Assembly: GCF_963169125.1 (NCBI RefSeq)
Contig: NC_084797.1
Coordinates: 103,751,868-103,815,867, forward strand
Origin: Humulus lupulus
Taxonomy: Eukaryota > Streptophyta > Magnoliopsida > Rosales > Cannabaceae
DNA length: 64,000 nt
Direction: 5' to 3'
The translations under genes and the position numbers were made by a program. Shown here one piece after another: positions 35,536 to 45,660 of this stretch. Numbering within the stretch: position 1 is the stretch's first letter; every line of letters starts with the position of its first letter. The notes below the pieces were generated by a model, which did no database searches, was not told the origin of the DNA, and saw only the letters and a program-made list of their open reading frames with translations.

Positions 35536-35629
35536 CTATATTGTAAAAGTAAGTCCGAGAACTCTGATTACTTTCTGAGGACCAAGCGCCTGAGGAATAA
35601 AGCTATGTTACTGAGGATTGAAAGAAGGG

Positions 35630-35735
35630 CTCACAAGTCCCGAGTTGTTTAAAAATTTGGTTCACTAGTCTTGACTTGCCTAAAAATTTGGCTCACAAGT
35701 CTCAAGTTCTTAAACCATTGGCTCACAACACACAG
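35630..35735 (+). repeat. Short tandem repeat (about 31 bp unit), 3' region of A2
   Basis: GGCTCACAAGTC...GAGTT...AAAAATTTG recurs three times and a fourth GGCTCACAA begins at about 35721. Confidence 0.75.
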
Positions 35736-36479
35736 TCGATAAACAGAAAGGTTAAACTAAGTCCATTTTTTTGTGATAATTAATTACATAAGGAAATTGA
35801 TAAAACCTTGTATATTTTAAGTCCAATTTGTATTATTACTAAACAATGTATATAAGTGTAAGAAAGTAAAGGAAGTGAAGGAAAGTGAAGTAAAGTAAAA
35901 AAGCTATTCAAAAAGAGAATTATGTACAACATAGCTAGAGGGCTCAATAATTTAAATTGTTTATGCCCAAAAGCCATGACTCGCAGACCTTCTATACAAC
36001 AAAAAAAATAAAAAAATAAGAAGTCGATCTAATCCTACCTTGGAGGAGCCTCCTTGATTAGATCTACAATGGGATCATGTTAAGGACGCTGGCTAGCAGC
36101 TATCACAATGGTTGCAGCAGCCATCTTCGTGCGAAGGTGCTCCTCGAAGAGTGTCTGAGTGGTATCAGCATCGCTGATGAAACACAACTCAATATCCTAG
36201 TTGTGGAACTAGGTTAGATCCCAAGAATCCCAAATTCAACTCACAAAACTCAACAAAATGCCATTTATGGGCACCTGGCGCGGTCGCGCCCTCAGTGAAC
36301 TTAGGGTTTCTGCCATTCTAGGGAACTAGCACGATCACACTAGGTCCTTCCCTTGTTCTCCTTCCAAATTTTGAAACTTGAATGTCCAAATCCAGACCTT
36401 TTTAAAACAAATTAAAAATTAAAGTAACTAAATAAATAAATAGAGGACAATATTACACTAAAGATAGAGAATGAAAAAG

Positions 36480-37740
36480 AAGGAATGGTACTAGTATTGG
36501 TCCTCATTATCTGCCATCCAACATATTCCTCGCCTTCATTGCATAGATCATCGGGCACTTATTTTCTCTGGGTGTGCCCTTGTATTCAAACGATTACTTG
36601 CCTTACAGGGTGAACAACATTTTTCTGCGCTTGCAATTTATAAGGGCCCCATATTTTCTTAACCAATCCATTAAAAATATAATGTGGTACTCATGAAGTC
36701 TAAAACTAACAGGTTGACTATTAGCTCATGCCATTCTACCCAGAATTGTACGGCTCTAACCCAAGACCGTACCAGCATGTCATCTCTTGAAGGTAATGAT
36801 GCCCCACAAATATTAGATATAGGCTCAGTGCTTCAATCTATTTTCTTAGCAAAGGAAGCATATATGAAAGAATGTGATGCATGAGTATCAATCAATGCAT
36901 ATGTTGAGGTTCGGGTGATAAGTCTCTAACCTGGCATCATCTCCGATGGTCTGATTCCCTTGCCACCTTATGTGAGGGAATAAACTAGCGGCGATGCTCC
37001 TATCTACCGTTGTTTAAAGTTCTCGTCTTTTCTGCCTTAGTTAGGATATTCCATGGAGAAGTGTCCCAGTCTTATCAGAATTATAGCTCATTTTGGTATT
37101 ATATTTGCCTTGATTGCATCGATTGCACTTGTTGCAAGTTGGTGAGTACTCAAACTCAAGTGTGGCTACTTGTTGGGATTGGCTCATCCCTAGTTAACAA
37201 AGCCTCCTTTCCTCTTATTATTGTCATCATTGGTTAACTTCAAACAACCTTGATTACTTTGTCTCCTGAGTCCTGAGTTATCCTTGTAACTTGTTAGCTC
37301 CTTAATATTTTATGATTCTTTCTGCCCTACACCAGCTCACGACTCGTGGTGAATAGCATGTTGTACAACATCTGCATCAGATTTCAGGCCAATCTTCAAG
37401 AGTCAACAAATTTCACTATATTTCCTCCCAAGTCTTAGATGCCTCAGTACTTATTAGGTCAAGTGCAAACCTAAACAACTAGTTGAATCTTCAAAACATT
37501 TTTGGCATGCTCAACGATCCTTGCTTTAACTTTGTAAATGCAATCACCTCACTTGGGCAAATTGTCATATTATCTTTCATCTCCCTTCCTTGTTCAATCT
37601 GAATGCGTCGTCTTTTCACTACATATTGTAACATATTTAGTTAATCTGCTAGTCTAGGTGCTTATCTTGTTGCACAAGATTGATTTCCATTAGTCAATCC
37701 CAGTTGAGGATCTACGCTCAAGAGCTTATCTATAGAGTCC
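36480..37740 (-). pseudogene. Gag-protease relic of a chromovirus-like element, minus strand
   Basis: Read on the minus strand: a Gag tail (37620-37400), a CCHC zinc-knuckle relic near 37100-37055 whose order (Tyr-Asn-x-Asp-Lys-Thr-Gly-His-Phe-Ser-Met-Glu) is clear although two Cys are replaced by Ser and Tyr, and a protease with 'ALIDT...ASHSFI' (about 36895-36850). The 'MDWLRKYGA' block follows at about 36680-36645, which immediately precedes RT in such elements. RT itself is missing. No LTR can be attached with confidence. It is opposite in strand to element B, which begins just to the right. Confidence 0.7.
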
Positions 37741-37799
37741 AATAACTTTACTTAGCTAGTTAGATAGTAGTAGTAATAGTAATAGCTAGTAGTAGTTAT

Positions 37800-39744
37800 A
37801 GTATGTTTATTACTGTGGATTTTGGTTCAAGCCGGGACTTAGTTGGACACTCATAGCAACACTTGTATATTTTATAAGTTTAATCTATAGTTTAAGAATA
37901 TTAATTATAACCTAACGTTTGATTAATATGACTGATTATGAAGATGATAATTAGTATACTATAAGGTTTAGATAGATCTAAAAAGTAATGACCCTTGTCA
38001 TGTGTATGTTTAATGAATAATTAAGTATTTTTGAGGAATAGTTAATTAAGAGTAATATTTGAAAATTCTAGGGTCTATAAGCAGCTTTGAAATTGTTAAA
38101 AGACTTAGTCAAGGCTGTTTACTCAATTCAAATTAGGCTGAAAAAGTGTAATTACGTGTATAATATTTCAGCGTATGCCAATATATCGCAGCTCTAGGGG
38201 GTGATATATCGCCACACGGGGATACGAAAAACATGTAACTTCGCACGACCACCTCGACGAGCCTCGAGCATATGAGCCCAGGCGATATATCGCCTATGGT
38301 AGGTGATATATCGGCTCTAGGGCATAAATTTTGAATGATTTTGAAACCGAGCTCATTTTAATCCTTAACCTCTCGATAAGTCCAGAATCTTTTTGACCGA
38401 GTCTTCAGCCTCTGCTGAATGATTATTCAAATGTTTTTCAATTAAAAAGCCATTATTTTATTCAAACTAAAAGAAGATCTTTTCATTCTAGAACTCTATA
38501 AATAGGACCTAGTACCGAGCCATTTCTTCATTCATCAAGCTGAGTTCAGAGCCTACAAGCTGCTAGGATTACTTTAGAGTGTTAAACACTTGGGTTGGGG
38601 TTATAAGCTTATCAAACACTTGGGAAGTAAGGTTTATTGTGTATTTTGGTTTCGAGGTGTAGTTCGGTCATAGAAGTATTCGAAGATATTCCAATTCTTA
38701 GTTCCTTTCAGTATTGTTTCATTAGTTTTTATAGTTTTTCTCTACTCAATTCCTAACTCGGTATTCTTTATTCTTGGTTAGGCATCTAAGTTCTTTGAAC
38801 TTGTGGTTCTCGTTGGTAAGTAACTTCTCGATGGTTTAGTACATTCTTTTCATCTCTTTTCTTTTAGAATACTCACCTCTCTATTAATGGTTTTTGGGAG
38901 TGTTCCAAAATCCTGACCTTGTTCTCTTCATCCTGGTATAAGCCTCCTTGTTCTCACACATACACATAAGGAGGCTTACAGTTGCTTATGTGATATGTGC
39001 TATGCTTATATAAAAGTGTTATGATTATGCTATAGTATGACTTTATGTGTTATGATATATGTATGTGTGGGGATTATAGTTGTTATATAGAAAACCGTAT
39101 CACTTTTATGTTTTAGGTCATATTGTTGCTATATAGCAAACCCCAACACTTTTATGTTTTTGGGGCTTATAGTTTCTTAACTAGCAAACCTCATTATAGT
39201 ACGAGGCTTATAGTTGCTTAGTTAGCAAACCCCAATAGTCACCATGTACATGGGTTAGAATTATGATATGTGTTATAGTATTTGATACATGTTCATAGTT
39301 TATGTGTATGATTATGTTTCATGCTTGTAGTAGATTTTACTTGCTGGGCATTAGGCTCATTCCTTTATGTTTTATATGTGCAGGAAAATAGTATGGCGGC
39401 GGGAAGGTTCTTGGCAGTTTGGGAATTTGTATTGAGGGAGAATGAAATCGCTGAATTGTGCGAACGATTCAAGGATGAAGTTGTTTAAGTCTTTCAATCA
39501 TATTTTCTATGTATTTTTTTGCATCTGAGTTGTAACGAAATTTTAAGATTTAAGTTATGTTATATTTTATTTTCAAAACAATGGGATCCCATATCCTACT
39601 TATGAATTTTTATGTATTTTAAATCTTTACTTTACAGTTTTTAAATAAAGTTATGGTTATTTCATATGTATGTTTTCTTAAGATTAGTGTTTGTGTATAG
39701 TAGTTTATTAATGGTCCAAAGTCTAGAATAGTTGGGTGGTTACA
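37800..39744 (+). repeat. 5' LTR of chromovirus-like element B (left edge uncertain)
   Basis: Ends GGGTGGTTACA at 39744, directly before an initiator-Met primer-binding site. The left edge cannot be fixed because no matching 3' LTR survives and no TGTAACC terminus is seen; the LTR may be 5'-truncated. A TATA box TATAAATA lies at 38497-38504. It contains repeated GATATATCGC-type palindromes (38170-38325) and a degenerate repeat of about 60 bp (about 38960-39240). Confidence 0.7.
38497..38504 (+). promoter_or_regulatory. Candidate TATA box in the LTR of B
   Basis: CTCTATAAATAGGACC context, about 1.25 kb before the LTR end. It is a good consensus and the likely U3/R promoter of the element. Confidence 0.5.
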
Positions 39745-39746
39745 GT

Positions 39747-39758
39747 TGGTATCAGAGC
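39747..39758 (+). other. Primer-binding site of element B
   Basis: TGGTATCAGAGC, complementary to the 3' end of plant initiator Met tRNA, two bases after the LTR end. The same site occurs at 60135-60146 in element C. Confidence 0.93.
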
Positions 39759-39896
39759 AACGGTTCATTTGCATGAAGTTCTCCTCGATACACACACCCA
39801 AAGCTCCGAATCTGACCGCCAAGTAAGTGTTTAAGTTATAGTTATTATGTTTATATGTATAGCTAACGATATTAGTCTTTATGTTTTTAGTTAAGA

Positions 39897-40364
39897 ATGA
39901 ACGGAGCATTAACTTATGAGGATATCTGAGCCATTAAGGCTTTAAAAAGAATTAGAGAACCGAGAAACACTGTATGAGTGCTAGAAAGAATCACTCGAAG
40001 GCTAGTTTTGTTCCACAGAGAAATAGGTCACCTCCAGGAATCTAAGCAGATCATGATGAGAGCAACAGAACAATACGTTTTAGTAATTAAACTATTTAGA
40101 GATTATCATAATGTAATTGCAGCCCTAGAGGAGATATGGGAAACAATGGATAATGAAGATGAAGTGCCTGTAGCAATGAGATATTATTTTCTCTTGATTA
40201 GGTTCACTTCAAAAATGGAATTTCAGTTTACAAACGAGCAAAAGCATAGAATTTTTATGAACCTTCCACGAGGGCATTTTTAGGCACATGATAATGAGGA
40301 CTATCAGGAGTTAAATGATGATATGCTAGATGAAGGATCAGATATAGAAGATCCCGATTTTTAG
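39897..40364 (+). pseudogene. Extra sense reading frame in the leader of element B, upstream of gag
   Basis: From ATG 39897 one frame runs 155 codons to TAG at 40362-40364, broken only by TGA (39927), TGA (39969) and TAG (40281). The longest open part (39978-40283) encodes a helical, Arg/Glu/Leu-rich segment. The tail is very acidic, Asp/Glu-rich. The product resembles no Gag, zinc-knuckle or Pol domain that I know. All three stops can be explained by single C-to-T or G-to-A changes. It lies between the PBS and gag (40905), where Ogre elements are known to have an extra ORF, but I know of none typical for chromoviruses. It could be chance, or a captured host fragment. Confidence 0.4.
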
Positions 40365-40904
40365 AATAAGATTAGTTTCAATGTTTGTTTTAACTTATTA
40401 TTTGTTTTCTTTTATGGTTGTAAATAGTGAAAAACTTTCTTTTCCAAATTAATATCATGGCTTTTTTGTTATCATGTATGAGTTTGATTTTCTTTTGTAA
40501 TCATAATAAATAATAAATAAAATATATAATGACTAAGTTCGGTGAGGGTGGATACAAATCAATGAACCAAGATTCTATATTGAGAGTTAGGGGGGCATAG
40601 TAGTGGGAACGATTTTACTGATCCCAGCCCTCCCTCAATATGGTTAACTTTGGAACAAAGATAAGTTTCGAGCCTGAGAATTAAGTCATATAGGGTGATT
40701 AGAAACACATTTAGAAAATAATAAAGATGGCTTGTTTTTCTAAGCATAGAAACCCACTCTAATAATAAAAAAGACTTATATAATTTTCATAAGAAGTCAT
40801 AACTAATAGGTCTGAGATATGTTTGTTTAGATTAAGTTTTTTCTTTAGAGCCTATTAGGGTAAAGTTCTGACATGTTTCTCTTAACTATTAGAACTCTGC
40901 TGTG
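40365..40904 (+). other. Untranslated leader of element B before gag
   Basis: AT-rich, no gene seen. Confidence 0.4.
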
Positions 40905-42446
40905 ATGTCGCTTCGAAGATCTGCTTGCACCAACGAAAATGCCTCCAACGCTGCTCCGGTGAACAATGAAGCCCCTCTGGTTCACAGAAGGGGAGTTCGT
41001 GCTACTGCCAGTCGCAACGTGCCGTCGCCACCAGCTGACAACACTGCGGAGATCACCAGACTGCGACAACAAGTTGAGGAACTATTGCAGCAACAGCGAC
41101 AACAGACTTAGCCCCAGACTCAGCCTCCGCTTCCGCCGCAGCCACAGCCACAACAAATGGCCTTAGCACCCCAACAAGTTGGTCCATATGGGGGATGGCT
41201 AGTGGCGAATTATGTGTCGTGTCCAGTACAGCACATGGAGCTAGTTTATGAGTGGTTCTATAAGCAGCACACTCTGAACTTTGAAGGGACTACAGATCCC
41301 TTCGAGGCAGAAGAGTGGCTAAGAAATGTGGAGCCAATCCTGACGCACATGAACCTCAGCAACGCGGACCGCATATCCTACATGTTGTCTCTACTCAAGA
41401 AAGATGCCAGGATATGGTGGGACTTAGTCCAGCAGACGCATGATGTTGCCACCATGACTTGGACTCGATTTGTGGAGCTGTTCCACAAAAAGTACTATAA
41501 TTCAGTTGTACTCGCTTCAAGAGTTGAGGAGTTCGCTGGCATGAAGCGAGGAAGTTTATCAGTGGCAGAGTATGCTCGCTAGTTCGACCGTTTGGCTAAG
41601 TTCGCATCAGATATGGTTCCAACTGACTATCTAAGGGTGTCTAAGTTCATTAGAGGACTTCGACCGAAGATTGAGCTAGGGGTTAAGTTAGCATACCCAG
41701 GAAACACTACTTATGCCGATATTCTAGAGACGTTAATAGAAGTAGAAAGGCTGTAGGCTAACGTTAGTAAAGAAGAAGCCAGTAAGCCTGAGCCTAGATA
41801 GCAGGGTCAACCTCAAACTAGTCGGAACAATAACCACCACAACAACAGCAATCAGTCCAGCAACAACAATAACATCGGTCAGAAAAGAAGGCATCCAGAC
41901 AATAAACAGTCCGACAACGATAAAAGGGCACGGACAAATAATGGAGGTAATAAGTCATGTTATGTAGAATACCTGCCATGTGCTAAGTGCCAAAGGAAAC
42001 ATCCTGAGGAATGCCAGGCAAACACCAAAGGATGTTACAATTGTGGTCAAGAGGGACACCAAAAGAAAGAATGTCCACAGCTCAAGATAGAAGGGAAAAA
42101 GGATGATAAGATGGTTCCTGCCAGGGCTTTTTCCTTAACCCAAGGAGAGGCTGATGCTAGCAATAAGGTGGTCACAGGTCACGTTTCTATCCTCAATACT
42201 ATATATTCTGTATTATTTGATTCGGGAGCCACTCATTCGTATATCTCGTTAGGAGTGATAGAAAAACTAGACCAACCTTATGAAAGATTTAGAACTAGGT
42301 TTGTAACCAAGTTGCCTTCAGGCAAAGTAGTTCTATCATCACGGATAGTACGAGGCATACCAATCAAGATTTGAGGATGTATAACTATAAGGAGACCTAA
42401 TAGAACTGGAGATCAAGGACTTTGATGTGATACTAGGCATGGATTG
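40905..42446 (+). pseudogene. Gag and protease of element B (decayed)
   Basis: ATG at 40905. A Ser/Ala-rich N-terminus with a glutamine-rich coil (41060-41150) leads to a Gag domain (about 41250-41700; 'TLNFEGTTDPFEAEEWL', 'ARIWWD', 'FVELFHKKYY'). Two Cys/His motifs follow: a CxxC...HPEEC block (about 41983-42015) and a classical CCHC knuckle (about 42031-42075). Protease has the Asp-Ser-Gly site at 42219-42227. Stops: TAG 41109, 41580, 41754, 41799 and TGA 42372, then a one-base frame change near 42375-42390. The frame reaches a Met-Asp-Trp codon group at 42440, where D inserted. Confidence 0.9.
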
Positions 42447-43791
42447 TGTTGACGGTGAGAACTCGTCAACTAAGTTGAGTTGGAAAGATTATCAAATCAA
42501 GATCACTAATCGGAAAGCTATAAAAATTTGAACAATAACTCAAGAATAATGATAGAACAATAATGGAGAATTTAGTCTTTCATTCACACTCAAGCCTCTG
42601 CTACAGTCCAATTTTCCAACCCCTTCTCAGGTGGTCTTAGAGTTCATTTTATAGTAGGCTCTAATGGCCTTAGGTACATAGTGGTGCAGGAGACCAAGTG
42701 GTACATATGTACTGTGTCAGGGGAGTGGCTTCAGAGGTTGTGGTGTCGGCTCTGACCTATGGCCGTAGACGTACGGACCATGATCCTTACCCAAGCAGTT
42801 TCACTGGCACTGGTATCCGTACTCAGTACTTGGTCGTACAAATATGTCCCATTCGACTCGTACTGGATCTCCTAAGCATAGAGATCCCAAGGTGTAAGGA
42901 ATGGGACCCTTAGTGTGAGGTGGAGATCTTGGGTCCTTGGCATGAGATGCCTGAAGCCTCCTGAGGTCACTCACGAGTCTGGGTGATAGGCATGTGGCCC
43001 TGGCAGACGCCTAAGGATTCTTGGCGAGGCCCTCCTTGGCGAGGCCATGCTTGGTGAGGCCCTTCATGGCAAGGCCATGCTTGGCGAGGCCCTCCTTGAC
43101 GAGGCCATGCTTGGTGAGGCCCTCCTTGGCGAGGCCATGCTTGGCGAGGCCCTCCTTGGCGAGGCCCTTCTTGGCGAGGCCATGCTTGGTGAGGCCCTTG
43201 TTGGCGAGGCCCTTCTTGGCGAGGCCATGCTTGGTGAGGCACTTCTTGGCGAGGCCCTCCTTGGCGAGGCCATGCTTGGCGAGGCCCTCCTTGGCGAGGC
43301 CATGCTTGGCGAGGCCCTCCTTGGCGAGGCCATGCTTGGCGAGGCCCTCCTTGGCGAGGCCATGCTTGGTGAGGCCCTTCTTGGCGAGGCCATGCTTTGC
43401 GAGGCCTTTCTTGGTGAGGCCATGCTTGGCGAGGCCCTCCTTGATGAGGCCCTCCTTGGCGAGGCCATGCTTGGCGAGGTCCTCCTTGACGAGGCCCTCC
43501 TTGGCGAGGCCATGCTTGGCAAGGCCCTTCTTGGCGAGGCCATGCTTGGCGAGGCCCTCCTTGGCGAGGCTCTCCTTGGCGAGGCCATGCTTGGTGAGGC
43601 CCTCCTTGGCGAGGCCATGCTAGGCGAGGCCTTTCTTGGCGAGGCCCCCTTGGCGAGGCCATGCTAGGCGAGGTGGAGCCACTTGGTCACTTCGGCCTAT
43701 GGCAAGGCGGGGGCTCACGGGGGACCCTTGAGGCCTAGGCGGTACCCACGCAAGGCCAGGCCAGACCTTAGGTGAAAATTGAGAGTCTACA
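42447..43791 (-). repeat. 3' LTR of element D
   Basis: In plus orientation it starts TGTTGACGG and ends GAGTCTACA. About 280 bp at its left end match the G LTRs closely; beyond that it differs. The terminal hairpin GTTGACG/CGTCAAC is at 42448-42470. Confidence 0.92.
43018..43665 (-). repeat. 15-bp minisatellite in the 3' LTR of D
   Basis: About 43 copies of a 15-bp unit of the type TTGGCGAGGCCATGC / TTGGCGAGGCCCTCC, often alternating to give a 30-bp higher-order unit. As 15 is a multiple of three, four long ORFs of simple repeats (Leu-Ala-Arg-Pro, Leu-Gly-Glu-Ala and others) appear on both strands; they are artefacts. Confidence 0.95.
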
Positions 43792-43805
43792 CTTGCCCCC
43801 CAGTC
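43792..43805 (-). other. Polypurine tract of element D
   Basis: Minus-strand GACTGGGGGGCAAG beside the 3' LTR, identical to that of G. A TATA-like octamer (43853-43860), a degenerate tRNA-like A/B-box module (43900-43951) and a GTAAGG splice donor (43935) follow, in the order seen in G. Confidence 0.85.
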
Positions 43806-44056
43806 TAGGAGAGGACCTTTAGGTGCTCTTGTAGACTATTCACCTTGATTCCTATAAATAGATCCTCATGCATGGCCTAATATTTTCACCTTACTCCCTT
43901 GGCTTATTGGTTTGGAGAGCCCTTCTTTCAAGAGGTAAGGGGTTTAATCCCCCAGCACCTCACTTTTTCCATAGTTTTTTTTTTTTTTTAAGTATGGGCT
44001 AATTTCTTGGGGTACCTATTTGGAGACTAATACATCCTTTTGGTCCATTTTTGCAG

Positions 44057-44560
44057 GCCAATACTGTGGCTCTACGGTTTCCTGACTCGTCTAGCAACCT
44101 CTTTGCGTCTATTGCTGAGAGGCACTTCCTTACAGCCCGGGTCCAGGAGCTCGAGAAAGAGCTTGAGAAAGCCCAGTCTGAGCTAAAGAAGGTTCGGGCC
44201 GAACTTGCCACATCGTCGAGCAGGAAGCTGAAGGCGGTTGCCAAGGCTAAGGAGCTGAAGGACCAAGTTTCCATCCTGAAGAGCGAACTCCAAGCGACCA
44301 AGGATATCGTGACGGTGTCGCAGGAGAGGGTTACTTATTTAGAGGCTGAAGTCAAGTCTATCAGGGTCGAACTCCAGACTGCAAGGGCCGAAGTCAAGGT
44401 TACCAGGACCCCTTGCAGGAGAGAAGTGCTTCCTTGGAGGCAAAGAAGACTGTCATTGAGTACAGGTCCATAGATCGCGCCCTTTACAACGTATGGAGGC
44501 AGGATCCCAATTTTGATTTTTTCTTCTTTTGGTGAGCATGCCGTCGCTCGAGCGGCCATG
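44057..44560 (+). pseudogene. Truncated antisense gene of D (coiled-coil part only)
   Basis: After a splice-acceptor-like TTTTTGCAG (ending 44056) the sequence joins directly to the equivalent of the last exon in G (25763 onward). It has a helical Glu/Lys/Leu-rich coiled coil, then the conserved 'RALYNVWRQDP' tail in another frame. Two frameshifts (near 44405 and 44515) break it. All upstream coding exons, including the Transposase_28-like domain, are absent. Confidence 0.75.
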
Positions 44561-45660
44561 TGGAGTGTCTTTTATTCTACTGCGTTCGAGGCCCTTTTGA
44601 GCCTGTATGATGGGGTTTGGTTGGTTCCCCTCTTTTATTTACCAGGCTGGAGGTCCTTGGGAGCCCATGTGAAAGGGTTCACTGGGACCTCTTTTGGTGC
44701 CCCTTGATTACTCTTATAAGGATATTTTGACCCCTTGGGTCCTAGCTATCCTTTTATATATTCTTGCGCATGCTTATTACATTTTTGCGAGAAGTATCCC
44801 TCTCGTCATTATGCATAGTACTATTTTTGCAAGGGTCTCTTTTAGGAGCTTTTTTGGCTAGACGGCTTGGTGGCCGCTCTAGACTTATTAGTGTTGTCAC
44901 TATATATTTTTCTTTCGTAAGACCTTTTGGCCTCCTTGATGTTCACAAGGGTTGCTAATCCTTGTAAACCCAAGGGATGCCTTGCAAGGTCCTCTCCCTA
45001 TTTTCTGTATTTAAGGACTTTGCCTAAGGCCCCGATATAAGGGGTCCTTCTAGGACCTCCCATTAAAGGGTCCTTTTTAGGACCATGGTCCCTTTTGGGT
45101 CCTCCTGATGGAAGGCCCTTTTTAGGATCCTCCTGGTGCATAGCATCCTTTTTAGGATCCCGGTGCAAGGGGTCCTTCTTTGGGTTCTCCTGCTTGTTGC
45201 TTGCTTTGTCTTCACGGGCCACTTCCTCCTGATGGAGGGTCCTTTTTAAGATCCACTATTAGAGGGTCTTTTTTTTTAGGAGCCTCTTTTTTAGGAGGGC
45301 GAGGGGTCCTTTTTAGGATCCTCCGTTAGAGAGCCCTTTTTAGGTTCCCCTTGCTAGCTGCATGTTATTGCCTCCTGTCCTGCCCCCCAGGTGTTTGGTG
45401 AAATTTATTTCGGCTGACACTTTGGCTGATGCCCGCGTAGCGAAGAAAAATAACACATGAAGTTGGAAACAGTTTCATTCATAACACGTGGTTTACAACT
45501 GACTTTGTAAATAAAAAAGGGGGCTACATCTAACTAGGAGGTTACCTAGGTAGCCTCTTTGATTCTTACTTGCTTAAGCTAAAACAACGAAGAACAAACT
45601 AAACATAGGTTCTTTTGGCCCTGAGAGCTGAAGCCTTGCTGGTAGTACTTCTTGAGAGGC
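44561..45660. other. Spacer of D with tandem repeats
   Basis: No gene. It corresponds to 26270-27390 of G. At 45030-45330 it holds G/T-rich repeats with AAGGGGTCCTT and TTTTTAGGATCC blocks. The integrase stop region lies at about 45635-45660. Confidence 0.6.

Larger units (their letters stand above)
35061..36480. other. Tail of old Tat element A2 and unassigned sequence
   Basis: 3' spacer of A2 with two tandem arrays (listed separately). A minus-strand stretch near 36200-36050 could encode the end of an antisense-type ORF, but the match is too weak to assert. A GC-rich GGCGCGGTCGCGCC stretch at about 36277 resembles GC-rich patches in the LTRs here. No gene is supported. Confidence 0.35.

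Noticed and set aside
36684..37237. Plus-strand ORFs of 66-75 codons
   Set aside because: Shadows of the minus-strand gag-protease relic.
43018..43665. CRISPR-like array
   Set aside because: Contiguous short tandem repeats without unique spacers, in a plant LTR.
42967..43667. Repetitive proteins of the Leu-Ala-Arg-Pro or Gln-Gly-Gly-Pro-Arg type
   Set aside because: 15-bp minisatellite in an LTR; all open frames overlap each other on both strands.
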